Assembly: GCA_014706295.1 (NCBI GenBank)
Contig: JACSVZ010000007.1
Coordinates: 8,114,808 to 8,178,807, forward strand
Source: Lycocorax pyrrhopterus obiensis
Taxonomy: Eukaryota; Chordata; Aves; Passeriformes; Paradisaeidae
Reading direction: 5' to 3'
DNA: 64,000 bases
Positions 10,883 to 23,499 of the stretch are shown one piece after another. The position numbers were made by a program, and so were the translations under genes. The notes below the pieces were generated by a model. The model was not told the DNA's origin, made no database searches, and saw nothing but the letters and a program-made list of their open reading frames with translations. Within the stretch, counting starts at the first letter, position 1, and each line of letters opens with the position of its first letter.

Positions 10883-10989
10883 CTGCAGAATGGGAAAGCA
10901 AGAATTTAGATGGACTTTACGGTCCCTTCTGAACCAAATTCCATTCCAGAAACATCCTCCCGCTAATCCAGAACTTCCCCCCTCCTCTT

Positions 10990-11345
10990 AGGGCAGTGTC
11001 GCCGGGCGCCGCAGGCACGGGCGGCCTCGGCACGCCCTGGAGACGGGGCCTGCAGTACCGGGTGCTCCCACAGGGCGGCAGCACTGAGAGACAAGGGGGG
11101 GGAAACAACAACACCCACCACCACCCGCGGCGGGGCTGTGCATGCGCGTTGCTGTTAGTGCCGCGCCCTTACTCACCACGTGACCCGCGGCTTCATTGCG
11201 CTCACTGCGCACGCGCGCTCTGCCCCGGCTGCGGCACCGCCTCCCGCCCGCAGGCGGCGGCAGCGCGGCGCCCCCGGAGCCCCGGGGAACGGGGCGTGCT
11301 AAAGAGGGAAACAGCGCACCGGGACCGAGCGTAAGGACAGCGCGA
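10990..11345 (-). promoter_or_regulatory. Orphan CpG island with first-exon-like donor
   Basis: A GC- and CpG-dense block contains NRF1-like repeats (TGCATGCGCG near 11140 and TGCGCACGCGCG near 11208) and an E-box CACGTG at about 11178. On the minus strand an ATG (ATGAAGCCGCGGGTCACGTG) is followed directly by a consensus GTGAGTAAG donor near 11176. This is a promoter signature, but no downstream protein was identified. Confidence 0.5.
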
Positions 11346-12377
11346 GCCTACTTCCCAGTGCTCCTCCAGCCATTCGTGCGTGGAAGTCCGCGATTTCCCC
11401 AGTAGCTGCTGGAAAAATGAAAATATTCCTCGTCTTCTGAGTGCTCCCAGTCCAGCCTGAGCGCTTGAGGAATAAATACCTGCTCCCCATGTCTCAGGAA
11501 GAGCTTTTCTAGGTGAAAGCACTAGGAATAAGAGCTGGGCTTTGTCTCACCCTCATTCTGCTTTAGATGTGATGCTTCGTTTGGAGATAAAAGATAAATT
11601 CAGGCTCCGTCTTGCCACTCACCAGGGAGAAATCAGCAGCTCCTAAAATCTCACTCTGTGACAGATAGAATAAATAAACATTGATTTTTCTCTTGGATAA
11701 CATTAATCATGGCTTGACAGAGTTACACCAGAGAGTAAACCAAAAGTAGGCGCTGCAGACTCCTGACAAACAGATCCAAACCTAAAAATCATCATTATTG
11801 GATCAGCCTTGTCTGAAGGGCTGAGTTTCATCCCAGAACCTGACATCCTGTTTCAGATGTCCCAGGAGCGATGTGTCTGGTCTCCTGGTGCTATAATGAG
11901 GATTTAGAGCTGCTTTTCATCACCCACGAGGAGATGCCAGAGGCGAAGCCGCGGCCGGGACACCGGGACAGTGCTGGAGATGTTACAGATAATGAAAATC
12001 GAGCGGTTTGGGGGCTGAGTCCTCCCCAGGGGCAGCATCCACCTGCCCAGACCTGGAAATCTGCCCCTGTCAGAGAACTGGCCTCAATTTCTTGATTTCA
12101 TCCAAGTTCAGCCTCACTTTTTCTTACTCAACAAACCATCTTTGCTTGGTGTGAAGGATTCCATAGAATGGAAATAAATTCAATTAAAAAGCAGGGATTA
12201 CATTTCATCCCTGCTGAGAGGCAGGTGCTAGGTCTGCACTCTGTCCTCCTGGGGTAAGGATCTCCATTGTGGCACCTGCTTTCCTACTCAAATGCCGTAA
12301 GATTCTTGTGCAAGGCAGTAGAGGAGCTTCCAGCAGGCTGTCCTAGGACTCACCAAGATCAGCCCGTCCATCCTGGC

Positions 12378-12480
12378 CTGGGACACTGCCAGGGATGGGG
12401 CAGCCACAGCGGTTCTGGGCAACCCGTGCCAGGGCCCCTGCACCCTCCCAGGGAAGAATTTCTTCCCTATATCCAATGCA
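12378..12480 (-). mobile_element. CR1 LINE fragment (3' part)
   Basis: The stretch GGGACACTGCCAGGGATGGG and following bases match the characteristic antisense reading of a CR1 3' region, ending near AGGGAAGAATTTCTTCC. It is truncated at both ends and orientated on the minus strand. Confidence 0.6.
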
Positions 12481-12779
12481 AACATACCTGGAGGAAGATT
12501 TTGGCTCCTCTTTCCTCCCAGGTGCAGCTGAAGCAGGATTTCATATCCTGTGATATCTCAGGTAGAATTAGATGGATCAACATTCTCAAGGTAGATCAGA
12601 AGAGGAGGTGCCATGTCCAAATGAGACCCACACATGGTCACACAGAATCCTGGAATGGTTTGGAAATTGGTGACAGTGGAAGCAGCTCTTGAAGAGGAGA
12701 CCTGCACTGATAAATAAGCACAATTAGTTAAATAAACTCAGTTAGTTTCAGGAAGTTAAATGGATACTTGAGGACTGAT

Positions 12780-12960
12780 TTCCTACTTCTATATACATAT
12801 CTTATATATATATATATATAGTTTTAATATTATTTTATATATTAGTAAACTTATATAAAAAGAATGTTAATATATTTGTTTATTTCAATATATAAAGAAA
12901 ATATTTATATATAATTTCTTAATATATATATAAAGCATACTTTCTTGGAAAAACATAATT
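12780..12960. repeat. AT-rich tract with (TA)n
   Basis: About 180 bases are almost all A and T and include (TA)10-type runs. The tract stands out against GC-rich surroundings. A second, shorter block of the same character is at about 14455-14560. Confidence 0.85.
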
Positions 12961-13599
12961 AGATATCTACAAATTTATCTCTTGGATTATGTAACCAATC
13001 TCTTGGCATCACAGGGAATTAAAAAGAAATGACATAGGAAATAGAGATTTGGGGATTGGGAGACATCCCATGATTTGGAAAAGTGTTCCAACTGCAAACT
13101 GGGATAAAGGGAAAACCCTTCAGGAACTCTCCTGCTGCAAATTATTTTTACAGTTCCTGGTGATGATTATGATCTGATTTTAAGCCCTTGAGCCTCAAAT
13201 TGACCCTTCAGCCTGTGCCCGGAGTGTGCCTGCTCTGAATAAATCCCTCATTTCCCATGTGACTGTGTCACCCCGCCACCCTTCACCACCAGGCAGCAAG
13301 TGGAGAAATCCATGACATTTTTCCATTAAAAAATGTTTAAAATAGATCAGATGAGTCAAAGCCCCCAAACACATTGTTGTCTCCATCAGGGGAACCTGTG
13401 GTGACTCATTCAAAGCCCACAAGGAGAGAGGATGAGTCCTGGGCCGAGATGACTCAAGCCCTGAAACCTGGAATCAGGAATAATCAGAAAACTGCAGCTG
13501 GGTCGAAAATCAACCTTGCCTGGGTGGAAAGAGACATGCTGGAGAGGAGATGGTGTGGGAGGTTTGGAGCAGCAAACGAGCCAGGTGTGTCTGAATACA

Positions 13600-13790
13600 A
13601 CACACAGAATTATGGAATCCTGGAATGGGTTGGGTCGGGAGGGATCCTAAAGCTGGTCTTGTTCCACCCCCCTGCCATGGGCGGGGACACCTTCCACTAT
13701 CCCAGGTTGCTCCAAGCCCTGCCCAACCTGGCCTTGGACACCTCTGCCAGGGCTAGAGGAGTTGTGGATGCCCCATCCCTGGAAGGGATG
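13600..13790 (-). mobile_element. CR1 LINE fragment
   Basis: ACACAGAATTATGGAATCC followed by the CR1 antisense consensus (GGTTGGGTCGG, CCCCCTGCCATGGG, CCAGGTTGCTCCAAGCC). Only the 3' end of the element is present, on the minus strand. Confidence 0.75.
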
Positions 13791-14647
13791 ACATTTTGCA
13801 GGGGGAAGGGAGAGGTTCTTATTTAGGAACAAATAAATACAATAACAAATAAAATAACCTCATGCCTTAATTTTCCACGTTAATTAGTGTTGCATTAAAT
13901 TGACAACAGACACCATTGAAGTGATTTCCAATCAATTTGGGTCAATTAAAATGAGACCAGCATTCCTGATTGCAAGTTCATCCATGTGCAGCTTCAAGAG
14001 AAAACCACCCCCTCCTAATCCAATTTATGATTGTCCCCATCCAGCAAAAAATTGTCCCAAAACCACTTAAAGTTCCACCCCCTAGTTAATGGCAGCTTGA
14101 GTCAAGATACTCACAGGTCCTTGAGCTGAAATCCACAAGCCCCATCCGTCTTGCCGAAACCAGGAAGTTTTTCCTGTTCCATCCTCTACCGTGGCTGGAA
14201 GATTTCAAGTTTTACACCTTCCCCACATAAGCAGTTGCCAAAGGGTCTCTGAAGCACCTGAAAACTGAATGAGCCTTCCCCAGGGGCCTTGGGATCCATC
14301 CTGAGGGGGTTTTTCTCTCTGGGGTTTTAGGGACGGGATCCCCACGGCACATCGGAATGGATGCCTGCGGAGCCGGAGCGGTGCCGCTCGTGTACGCAAT
14401 GGTGTCAGGAGGAGTGAAACAAAATCAAGGGAGCTTGTCAAAGACTTGAGTCTGAAAGAATTTTTTAATTCTTCTCTATTTCTATATTACCTTTTAATTG
14501 TACATAATTATATTTATATAATATATATTTTATTTACTATATATGAGAGGGGAAAAAACATTAAGTAATGGACATATTTAAGGAAATCATTGTTTTATCT
14601 TTGCAATTATCAATTTTCTTTTGTACTACACATTCCTTTGAGCAGAT

Positions 14648-14783
14648 CCTAGAACCTGAAATTGTTTGGATTGGAAGGGACCTTAAAGACCATGCAGTCC
14701 CACCCCCTGCCATGGGTATGGACACCTTTTACTAGACCAGGGTGCTCCAAGCTCTGGCCAACCCAGCCTTGGACACTTTCAGA
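14648..14783 (-). mobile_element. CR1 LINE fragment
   Basis: AATTGTTTGGATTGGAAGGG, CCTGCCATGGGTATGGACAC and GGTGCTCCAAGC are recognisable pieces of the antisense CR1 3' end. Minus orientation, truncated. Confidence 0.7.
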
Positions 14784-15361
14784 GTATTAACTTGACCTGC
14801 TAAAATTCTCTTCCTCTTTTCTCAATCAGAGTTTAAAAAAATAAAGATAAAATTAAAAATTAATAAATAAAAAAAATTAAGAGCCAACTGCTGCTCGAGT
14901 TGCCCACTCTGACCTAACAGATACGTGTATTTCTGGTTGAGAAATGAGCATTGCCATTTCCTCCCTTCTCACTTCCCTCTTGCCCCCTGCCATGCCAGCT
15001 GTTTGCTATTCCTTGTGAAACAGGGTCAATTCCTCTTCTCCCCTCACCACCCCCCCAAAGCAGCTTTTACTTCCCCATTTCATCTGAGTCAGAGACTCAT
15101 TGCAGGGAGTCATCTGAACCAACATTCTTCTCCTGCTTCATCTTAGTGGCCACCACAAACTCCACAGCTCTCTCCACCTGTCCTACTGTCTGGGGCAATT
15201 ATTCCCCACGGCAAAGACTCACTGTTTTCCTTTTTCTGAAGTTTTTTCTGGTTCTCATTTGCCCATTTGGGACCAAAAAAGTTCATTTTGAAAAGCCATT
15301 TTGTATCATGTGCTTCAAAACGGGTTCAGGAGACCCACCTGCAGTCATCTACACCAGCCAG

Positions 15362-15425
15362 AGAATCCTGGAATGGCTCGGGTTGGAAAAGACCTTAAAC
15401 ATCATCCAAGTTGCACCAGGAGGTC
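15362..15425 (-). mobile_element. Short CR1 LINE fragment
   Basis: AGAATCCTGGAATGGCTCGG, then GGTTGGAAAAGACCTTAAAC, is the terminal part of CR1 read antisense. Only about 65 bases remain. Confidence 0.6.
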
Positions 15426-16713
15426 CGGGAGCTGTGGATGAGCCCTGGCAGGTCTGATCCTGCTCGGGGCTGAGCCCCCTCCATCCTCCTGCCTGCTGTC
15501 AGCTCTGCCTCTCTCACACCTCCTCATCTGGCGCTCGATACCGGCCCCACGGCCAAGCCCGGCTGACAGCGGGAGATGGATGGGGCCGAGCCGGCTCCGC
15601 GGGGCACGGACACGTGCGGGGGACGCGGGGGGAACCTGGGGAGGTGGTTCCTCCCTGCTTCACATCAGTCCTGGCCCTGGTCCCAAATGCTGGAGCTGCC
15701 CGTGCTGCCTCATTGGCCACCCCACAGTGCCCGGGGACACGGGGTCCCCTCTGTGTCATGATGGACACAGGAAGGATTCAAGTGCCGAACCCAAGGCAGG
15801 ACGGAAGGCTGAGTCCCAGATGGGAGAAAATGTCCAGCTCTGTGCAGAGCAGAGAGGGAGTTCAGGCCAGTGCCACCATCACTGGGGCACTAACAGGTAC
15901 AGAAAGCCACCAGCATCCCCACAAGGACATCCCCTGGTCCTCCAGACCCTCTCCCAGAGCTTCAGCATCCCTCATCCCTGTGGAATACAATCCATAGCGT
16001 GCTATGAGATGGTGTCCATGGCCCTGGTGCAGTTCGGAGGCGAGTGGGGGGCTCTGGAGTAACCCCCCTGCTTTTCCTCCACAACGCCTCGCCCCAGTGT
16101 CCGTCACCTCCTGCAAATAGCCCTCAGCACCACAGCGCCCGCTTGTCCCCATCCGTCTCCCGCTGTCACTGCAACGAGGGGAACAGAGGGTCCCAGGCAC
16201 CAGGGCAGAGACTGGACCCACCTTGGGAGGGTTATGGGGAGGGGGCAGCTCGTTCCTCCCTCCGGAGCCGCAGAGGCTCTGCCGGAGCAGTGGCTCTTTG
16301 CTGATGCCTCAACACCTCACTGTGTTTTTCAATATCAGGTGGTGACGGCTGTGTACCGAGAGGGGCTTTGCCTGGGGGAGCCCCCACCTCCCCCCCGCTC
16401 AGATCTGTGATATGAAGGGACAAGGAGACCCCAAGAAAGATGTCCCTGCCCAGCCCGGGGCATCCCAAGCCCTGTTTGGGGACCGGTGGTGGTCCCAGCG
16501 GTGCCACCGCTCGCCTCCCGTCCATCATCACGGCGTCAAGGCGGGAAGGCAGGCTGGGGAAGGGGGCTGTGCTCCAGCCCCCAAGGACCACCTCGGCTCC
16601 AGCCCCCGCCTCTCCATCCCTGAGCTGGGGCATAAAACCCCCGGCAGGCTGCAGGGACACTGCAGAGCCGGCGCTGCACTGCGAGGGGGCTTCGGTGGAG
16701 TCCCACTGCCACC

Positions 16714-18336
16714 ATGCCAGGGAACAGAGCCACAGACGCCTCCTGCCCTCCCACCACATCCATGGCAGGTAAAACCCTCCAACAACACCCCCTGCACCCA
16801 GCAGTGGGGTCCTGCGGCATTTTGGGGTGTGGTGGGGATGGGGATAAAACCCCACTGTGGTGGGGGACAGGACACCCTGATCCTGCCACTGTCTCCATGG
16901 AGGGAGGGTGTCTGCTCCCCGAGACTGACACCCCTTCACCCCTCCACAGCCTTCCTGGGGGGCCCGGGTGAGGGGTCTCTGTGCACCCCCGGCCTTGGGT
17001 GGGCTGGCGAGGGGACAGGGGCCAGCGGCAAGAACCAGCGCGTGTGCCACGCCGCGGCACGGCTGGAGATGGGCAGCCTCTGGGAGGAGTTCAACCGCCT
17101 GGGCACCGAGATGATTGTCACCAAGGCAGGCAGGTGGGTAACAGAGCGGCCCGGGGGGCTGCCAGGGCAGGGGGGGCACCCCCTTCCCACCCCCCTCTCT
17201 GTGCAGGAGGATGTTCCCCACCTTTCAGGTGAAGCTGTCGGGGTTGGATCCGTTGGCTGACTACGTCCTGCTCATGGATTTCATCCCGCTGGACGACAAG
17301 AGATACAGGTGGGGACGGGGCGATGGGGGCAGGGGGCTGGATCCAGGGGTGCTGAGCCCCTCCCTGTCCTGCAGATACGCCTTCCACAGCTCATCCTGGC
17401 TGGCGGCGGGCCGGGCCGAGCCTGCAGCTCCCGGCCGCGTCCACTTCCACCCCGACTCCCCGGCCAAGGGCGCCCAGTGGATGCGGCAGATCGTGTCCTT
17501 CGACAAGCTCAAGCTGACCAACAACCTCCTGGACGACAACGGCCACGTGAGGACCCGGCTGCAGGGTGGGCGATGGGGGGGACACAATGCACCCCTGCCC
17601 AGGGGGGTCCTGCCACCTCCTCTTTCCCACCCCCAGATCATCCTCAACTCCATGCACCGCTACCAGCCCCGCTTCCACGTCGTCTTCGTGGACCCGCGGC
17701 GCGACAGCGAGCGCTTTGCCCACCAGAACTTCAAGTCCTTCAGCTTCCCCGAGACCCAGTTCATGGCAGTGACAGCCTACCAGAACCATCGGGTGAGCGC
17801 CGGCCCGGGGGGACATCGGGGCACCCTCCCAGGACTCCCTGACCCCGCTCCCCTCCACAGATCACCCAGCTGAAGATCGCCAGCAACCCCTTCGCCAAGG
17901 GATTTCGAGATGGCGACCCTGAGCCATGGTAAGGCACCCCTGGACGCCACCCCCACCTCTCTTGCAGGTGCGGGGTGCCAGCAGGGTCCCTGCTGGGTGC
18001 GATGCCCCATGCCCGGGCCACGCCGCTGCCCCCTCGCCCCGAGAAGCAGGAGAAAGGTAGGGGGGCTGCAGGGGGGGGGCTGAGCCCCTGCTGCTGCCTC
18101 TCCCCCCCGCAGGGGCTCCGTGCAGCCGTGGAGCTCTGGCTGCTGCCCCCCAACAACCAGCAGCACCTCCCAGTTTCCCTGAGCTCCCTGCACCCACCTT
18201 CCAGTCCCTCAACTGCCCCCCTGGTGTCTATGTGGGGGCCAAACCCCGCACCCTGTCCTACCCCCTGCCTGCCTTCCCCCCGCTCAGCACCTACGGCCCC
18301 ACCGTGGCCCCCACCTTCGGCTACGGCCAACAGTGA
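16714..18336 (+). CDS. TBX10: T-box transcription factor TBX10
   Basis: Nuclear DNA-binding regulator of the T-box TBX1/TBX10 subfamily. Eight coding exons: 16714-16768, 16950-17133, 17207-17308, 17375-17546, 17637-17792, 17861-17928, 17968-18056, 18113-18336; all phases agree, giving 349 residues. The T-box spans about residues 57-246 ([10 protein letters not shown] to GDPEPW) and contains [55 protein letters not shown] and [14 protein letters not shown] motifs. The IPLDD version separates TBX10 from TBX1 (VPVDD), as I recall these families. The C-terminus is proline-rich and short. The ATG at 16714 has a good Kozak context (CCACCATGC), but the first exon rests on splice logic, not homology. 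It is convergent with TCIRG1. No AATAAA was seen on this strand downstream. Confidence 0.92.
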
Positions 18337-18416
18337 CTGGGGGCACCGCCAAGCCCCCCCTGCACCTCCTACCCACGCAATGGCAACGCAGATCTGGGGG
18401 GAGCCACAGGGATGGC

Positions 18417-18422
18417 TTTATT
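18417..18422 (-). terminator. Polyadenylation signal of TCIRG1
   Basis: AATAAA on the minus strand (TTTATT on plus), about 90 bases beyond the TCIRG1 stop and only about 80 bases past the TBX10 stop on the opposite strand. Confidence 0.75.
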
Positions 18423-18509
18423 CACCACCAATGAGGCTCCAGGGATCCACGGGGGGGGGAATTTGGGGTGCAGCCGATGTTCCAAGGCCCTGTAATCTCC
18501 ACGGCATGG

Positions 18510-21500
18510 CTATTCCCAGGTGTCCGGGGCGAAGGCGAAGGGGCACAGCTTGTACCCAGCACCCACATAGAATTTATTCTGGAACTCCACCCTGGCAAGG
18601 AGAGGGGGGTGAGGGGTGCACTTGGAGGTCTGTCATGCCCCCCAGACCCAACCAGTAACCCATCAGCTTTGGGGGCTCACCAGTGCAGGCGCAGGGCGTG
18701 GAGGAAGGCGGAGAGCCCCTCCATCACCAGCAGGATGGCCACAGTCAGCACGGCGAAGGCGGCGAAGACGGGCACCAGCACCACGCCGCCCACATAGCTC
18801 AGCCGCACAAAGCCGTTCCGCATCACCATGGTCCACAGGACCTCCGAGAGCTCTGGGAATTGGAGGGACAGGGGCAGGAGAGGGGAGTGAGGGTCTGCAT
18901 GGCTCTGAGGGGGACAAGGGGGGACCAAGGGGACTCACGGGCGTGCGCCAGGCTGAGCGCCCAGAGCCGCAGGTAGGATGCGGTGTTGGAGACACAGCCC
19001 AGGCAGTACTCGATGGTGTGGATTGCCTGGTGCATGAAGATTTCGGCGAAGTCCAAGTGCTGCAGGGAGGGAGGGGACACGGGACATCAGCAAGGGGCAC
19101 AGACACTCCCATCCCACCACCCAAGCCTGCCTGGATGCCCCTCACCTTGGCGTCAGGGCTGTGTCCCCCGCTCTCCACGTCCTCCTTGGTGGCGTTGACA
19201 GAGTTCCCGGCCTCCTGCCCCTCCAGCAGTGGCTCCTGCTCCCCCGTGGACACCAGCTGCACCAGGACAGCACCGGCAGTGAGACCTCTCCATGACCCCC
19301 ATGGAGCCCCCCATGGCCCCCGGCCTTACCGTCCTCGGAGTGCGCTGCCGGCACCACTGGTACAGCGGCGTCCCCAGGAGCAGGACGGGCACTGACGCCA
19401 GCGCCAGCACCACCAGCACCATCTGCACTGGCACCTGCAGCACAGGGACAGCATTTTGGGGCCTGCCCGATCTGAGAACAGCCCCACTCTCGGAACTCAC
19501 TCTCCCAACCGGGGTGGGGAGTAGGTGCCTGCCGGGGCTGTAAGGTGGTACCTGCCCCGGGTAGAGCGGGAGGTTCTCGGCGTTGGAGGTGAAGAGGAAC
19601 ATGTCGATGAAGTGGATGAGGATGCTGGGGGCCACGAGGGAGTCAGCAGCACTAAACTTGATCCACTTGTAGAAGATGAGGAAGACCAGGTAGCCAAAAA
19701 GCGCCAGGAGGAAAATCATCTCTGGGAGGAACTCCAGGACCAGCCGGTGCTGCTGCTGGAAGTGCCTGGGTGGGAGGACATTGGCCATGCTCAGCCTGTC
19801 ACTCCTCACCCTTGCATGTCCTCGGCACCCACTGAGGCGTAAGGGTACAAGACCCCAGTTGCCACCCCATCCCACCCAGGTGAGTCCAATCCCAGTCCCC
19901 TTGGCATGATCACAGCCCGTGGGCGCAGCCCAAGGACTCACACGTGGTTGAAGACCCCCAACAAGACACCGAAGCCCATGTGCACGATGCCCAGCACCAC
20001 TGACATCTTCATCTTGAAGGAGTTGAGGAAGTTGAGGTGGTTGGTGGCCAAGCTCCAGATCTGTCACGAACAAGGTGAGTGAGACTCTGCACCACCCCAA
20101 AAAGGGTCCCACCTCATTGTCATCCCCATGGGACACTCACTGGGTCGATCCCGAACGGATATGGCCCTCGGAAGACACCGGTGACATTGGGGTCCAGGGT
20201 GAGAGACGGGTGGGTGGCGAGGTACGCAGAGCTGGGGGCAGAGCGAGGGATGTCAGTGCCAGCAGGGAGATGGGGACCTGGGCAGGGGGCACAGGGGTGG
20301 GACTCCACCTCCATGAGGACTGGTTGGCCATGGTGGCCACACTCCAGGCAGAGGGGAAGATAGCGGTGGCTTTGCTGAAGCACTCGTTGTAGATGAAGCC
20401 GGTGTAGATAGAGAAGGCGCCCATGAGCAGGATGAGGTAGCGCCCCTCGAAGAACATCAGCCAGATCTGGGGGGGGCAAACACGGCTCCCATGTCCCACA
20501 CCACCTCCCTTGCCCCATGCCATTCCCCTCCCACACCACCAGCCCTGACCCATATTGTCCTGTCCTGAGCCACCAGCCCCACCCTGTATCATCCAACCCC
20601 ATCCCACATCCCCAACCGTGTCCCACACCTCCAACCCCACTCCATGCCCCAACCCCATCCCATGTCTCCAACTGCGTCCCACCCCTCCATCCTGCTCCAT
20701 CCTGCCCCCACCTCGTTGGTGCCCTGCCGCAGGCGGGGGCTGTCCTCGTACAGCACCATCCAGAGCGCGAAGAGGAACATGAGCAGCCCATGCCCCACGT
20801 CCCCAAACATGATGGCAAAGATGAAGGGGAAGGTGATGATGGCGTAGGGTGCTGTGGGACACAGGGACTGCGTTACACAAGGTGTCCCCTCTCAGCCCCG
20901 GGCCTCAGGGGGTGCCAGGGGGCCTTACCAGGGTTCACCTCCTGGTAACTGGCCACCCCGTAGGCATCCACGATGCTTTGGAAGCCAGCGGTGAACTTGT
21001 TGGTGCGGATGAGGGTGGGGGGACTCTCCGAGGTGGGGATGCGCTGCACGAAGCACTCCACACTGGAGCCGCTCTGGTACTGCGGGAACAGCACCCGGAA
21101 CCTGACCCTGGCACCCACCCCACAACACCCCCCTTCCTGGCACCAGCCCCCAGCACCCCTTGCCCAGCACCTGGAGCCTGTTCCTGGCACCCACCCCCAG
21201 CCTGGCACATGCCCCACCACGATGAGGTGACATAGGGACACCAAGCGACCTCTGGCATGAGGACACGGGGACACTGAGCAACCCCACGACAAGGACATGG
21301 AGACACAGAACAACGCCTGGCACGAGGACATGGGGACACCAAGAAACCCTTGACATGAAGATGTGGGACACCAAGAAACCCCGGCACGAGGACATGGGAA
21401 CACAGAGCAACTCCTGACACGAGGACACTGAGCAACCCCCAGAACAAGGACATGGATACACCAAACAACCCCTGGTGCAAGGACATGGGGACGCCAAGCA

Positions 21501-23450
21501 TGCCCAGGACGAGGACACAGAGCCACTCACGGATCCCTGGCGCAGGGCATCCTGCACTTGGGTGAGGTCCCGCACGGGGCACCAGACCTCAGCAATGAGG
21601 CACTTCTCGGTGACATCGAAGCTGCACTGGTTGAGGATGAGGTAGATGGCCTTCATCTTCTGCACCTGCACGCGCCAGGTGGGCAGCGCCAGCGCCACCT
21701 TGTCCAGCACCTGTGCCAGGTACTGCTCCGTCTCCTCCAGCACCTGTGGGCACCTGCGTCAGGGATGGCGGTCCCAGCGTGGCCCCCACATCCCCTCATG
21801 ATGCCCAGCTCACCACACTGAGGTCCTGGATCTGGCCGTGCAGCCCGGTAATGGTGTCTGTCCTGCTGGCCTCGCTCTCCGGGTACGGATACACCTGGCA
21901 GTGGAAGCTGGGACAGAGGGACATTGCCATGTCAGGGCTCCCCAGCCCAGCCCCGCAGTGGGGTCCAGAGTGGGTGTTACTAAATAAACCTCCCCGTGGG
22001 CGGACACGTGGCCACTCACCAGTCCGAGATCTTGCGGATCTTCTGCCCAATCTGCTCGCCCCAGTAGGAGATGAGGAAGATGACCCAGGTGATGCTCTCG
22101 CCCTGGGGACAGCACAGCCCATGTCACTCTGGTATCCTGCCCCCCACAGCTGTGCCAGCCCCCCCCGGGTGCTGTCTCACCGAGGCCGGGTCCTCCATGG
22201 GCTCGGGCATCTCCACGAAGGAGGCCACCAGGTACCCGCGGCAGGCGCGCCACAGCAGCCGCTCGAAGGCGGTCACTCGCCACGGGTGGATGACGCCGGC
22301 CACGAAGCTGCCGAGACACAGCAGGAGTGTTGGGATAGGCAAACCACTCCACGGCTGCACCACTGCCCCACAGGTCATCTCCAAGCCTTATCCCACAGCT
22401 TCCCAGCTGCCCTATGGCCACGCCGCTGGCCCAGAGTCCCTCCCCATCCCCCGCCCCACACCCTTCCCCCTCTCACTTGATTTTGCGCTCCAGGTGCTGG
22501 TGCAGGGAGGGGTCGAGGATGGGCTCACGCTCCGAGAGCGCCCGTGGCCGCGGCGGGGAGCCCAGGGGGGCCTGCGGCGATGCGGAGCAGAGGGATGAGC
22601 CTGGGGGAAACTGAGGCCCAAAGCAGCAGCCCCAGGTCGGCGGGGACCCCCGGACCCACCGGCAGGCTGGTGAAGCGCTGTCCCTCGCGCAGCACGTGCA
22701 GGTACTGGCGCAGGTCCCGCAGGCGGCCGCGCAGGGACGCGCGGTTCCGGCTGACCTCCCGCAGCTCCTGCGCCAGCTGCTCCGACTGCTCCTGCACCCG
22801 CAGCGCTTCCCGCGCCACCGGCGCCCGCGGGCTCTCGGGACACGGCCCCGGCACCCGCCCCGCGCCCCGCAGCTCCTGCTGCAGGAAGGCTGAAGGGGGG
22901 GACACGGTCAGACTGAGGGGCCGAGGGTGGCATCCCCCTGAGAAGCCCCCCAAAGTCAGCCCCGCGGCCCCCCGGCACTCACTGAAGGTTTTCTCCATCT
23001 CCTCGCAGCGCCGCACCTCGCCCACGAAGCGGCGCTGGAATGGGCTCACTTTGGGGTTCAGCTGTGGGGGTACAGTCAAGGCATGGCCCCACATTGGATT
23101 GGGGGGTTCAGCATCCCGGGGGAACAGGCAGCCCAGGCACCAAACCCGCCCTGACCAACTTCCCTGTTCCCGGGGCACCCTAAAACAGGCACCCCAAACC
23201 CGACCAGACCAAACCCCCTGTGCACAGAGCACCCCAAACCACCCACCCCAAATCCAGTGCACCCAGGCCCACACAGCCGGACCCCCTGCATCCCAGACAC
23301 ACCAAAACGCCCCCCCCCCCAGCCCCTACTTACGTCTCTGAACTCCAGCAGCCCGCGCTCGCCCAGCTCGCTGATGCAGCTGTAGGCAGAAGCCGACTGA
23401 AGGAAGAGCTGGGCCAGGCAAACCTCCTCGCTGCGGAACAGGGACCCCAT
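18510..23450 (-). CDS. TCIRG1: V-type proton ATPase 116-kDa subunit a3
   Basis: Membrane subunit a of the V-ATPase V0 sector. It forms the proton half-channels, and the a3 isoform serves lysosomes and the osteoclast ruffled border. Nineteen coding exons from ATG 23450 to TGA-equivalent stop at 18510-18512 give 833 residues with consistent phase (human about 830). Exons (high to low): 23334-23450, 22983-23061, 22660-22889, 22477-22571, 22181-22307, 22020-22102, 21814-21907, 21531-21743, 20929-21079, 20712-20851, 20309-20466, 20141-20231, 19942-20060, 19552-19765, 19330-19434, 19146-19256, 18939-19059, 18681-18852, 18510-18591. Landmarks: [55 protein letters not shown] and the essential arginine in [13 protein letters not shown] (Arg740). 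Weakest conservation is in residues 65-170 and the acidic loop near 680. Introns are very short. Confidence 0.97.
21235..21525. repeat. Minisatellite in TCIRG1 intron
   Basis: Degenerate units of roughly 30-35 bases built on GGACATGGGGACACCAAG and CAACCCCTGGCACGA repeat about eight times between the exons at 20929-21079 and 21531-21743. A related CCAACCCCATCCCA-type repeat fills the intron at about 20540-20705. Confidence 0.8.
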
Positions 23451-23499
23451 GGCTCCCCGGAGACCCCCAGTCCGGCCCGCTGTGCGGAGGCGTCAGGGC

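Larger units (their letters stand above)
11346..13600. other. Intergenic, no recognised gene
   Basis: Moderate-GC sequence holding a CR1 fragment at about 12378-12480 and an AT-rich block at 12780-12960. No exons were recognised. Confidence 0.6.
13830..16712. other. Intergenic/upstream of TBX10
   Basis: CR1 fragments at about 14648-14783 and 15362-15425, AT-rich stretches near 14455-14560 and 14820-14880, then increasingly GC-rich sequence from 15.5 kb. The last kilobase probably contains the TBX10 promoter and 5' UTR, but no core element can be pinned down. Confidence 0.6.

Noticed and set aside
16232..17221. 329-codon frame on minus strand across TBX10
   Set aside because: Shadow of GC-rich TBX10 exons and introns; the plus-strand T-box with proper splice sites is the real gene.
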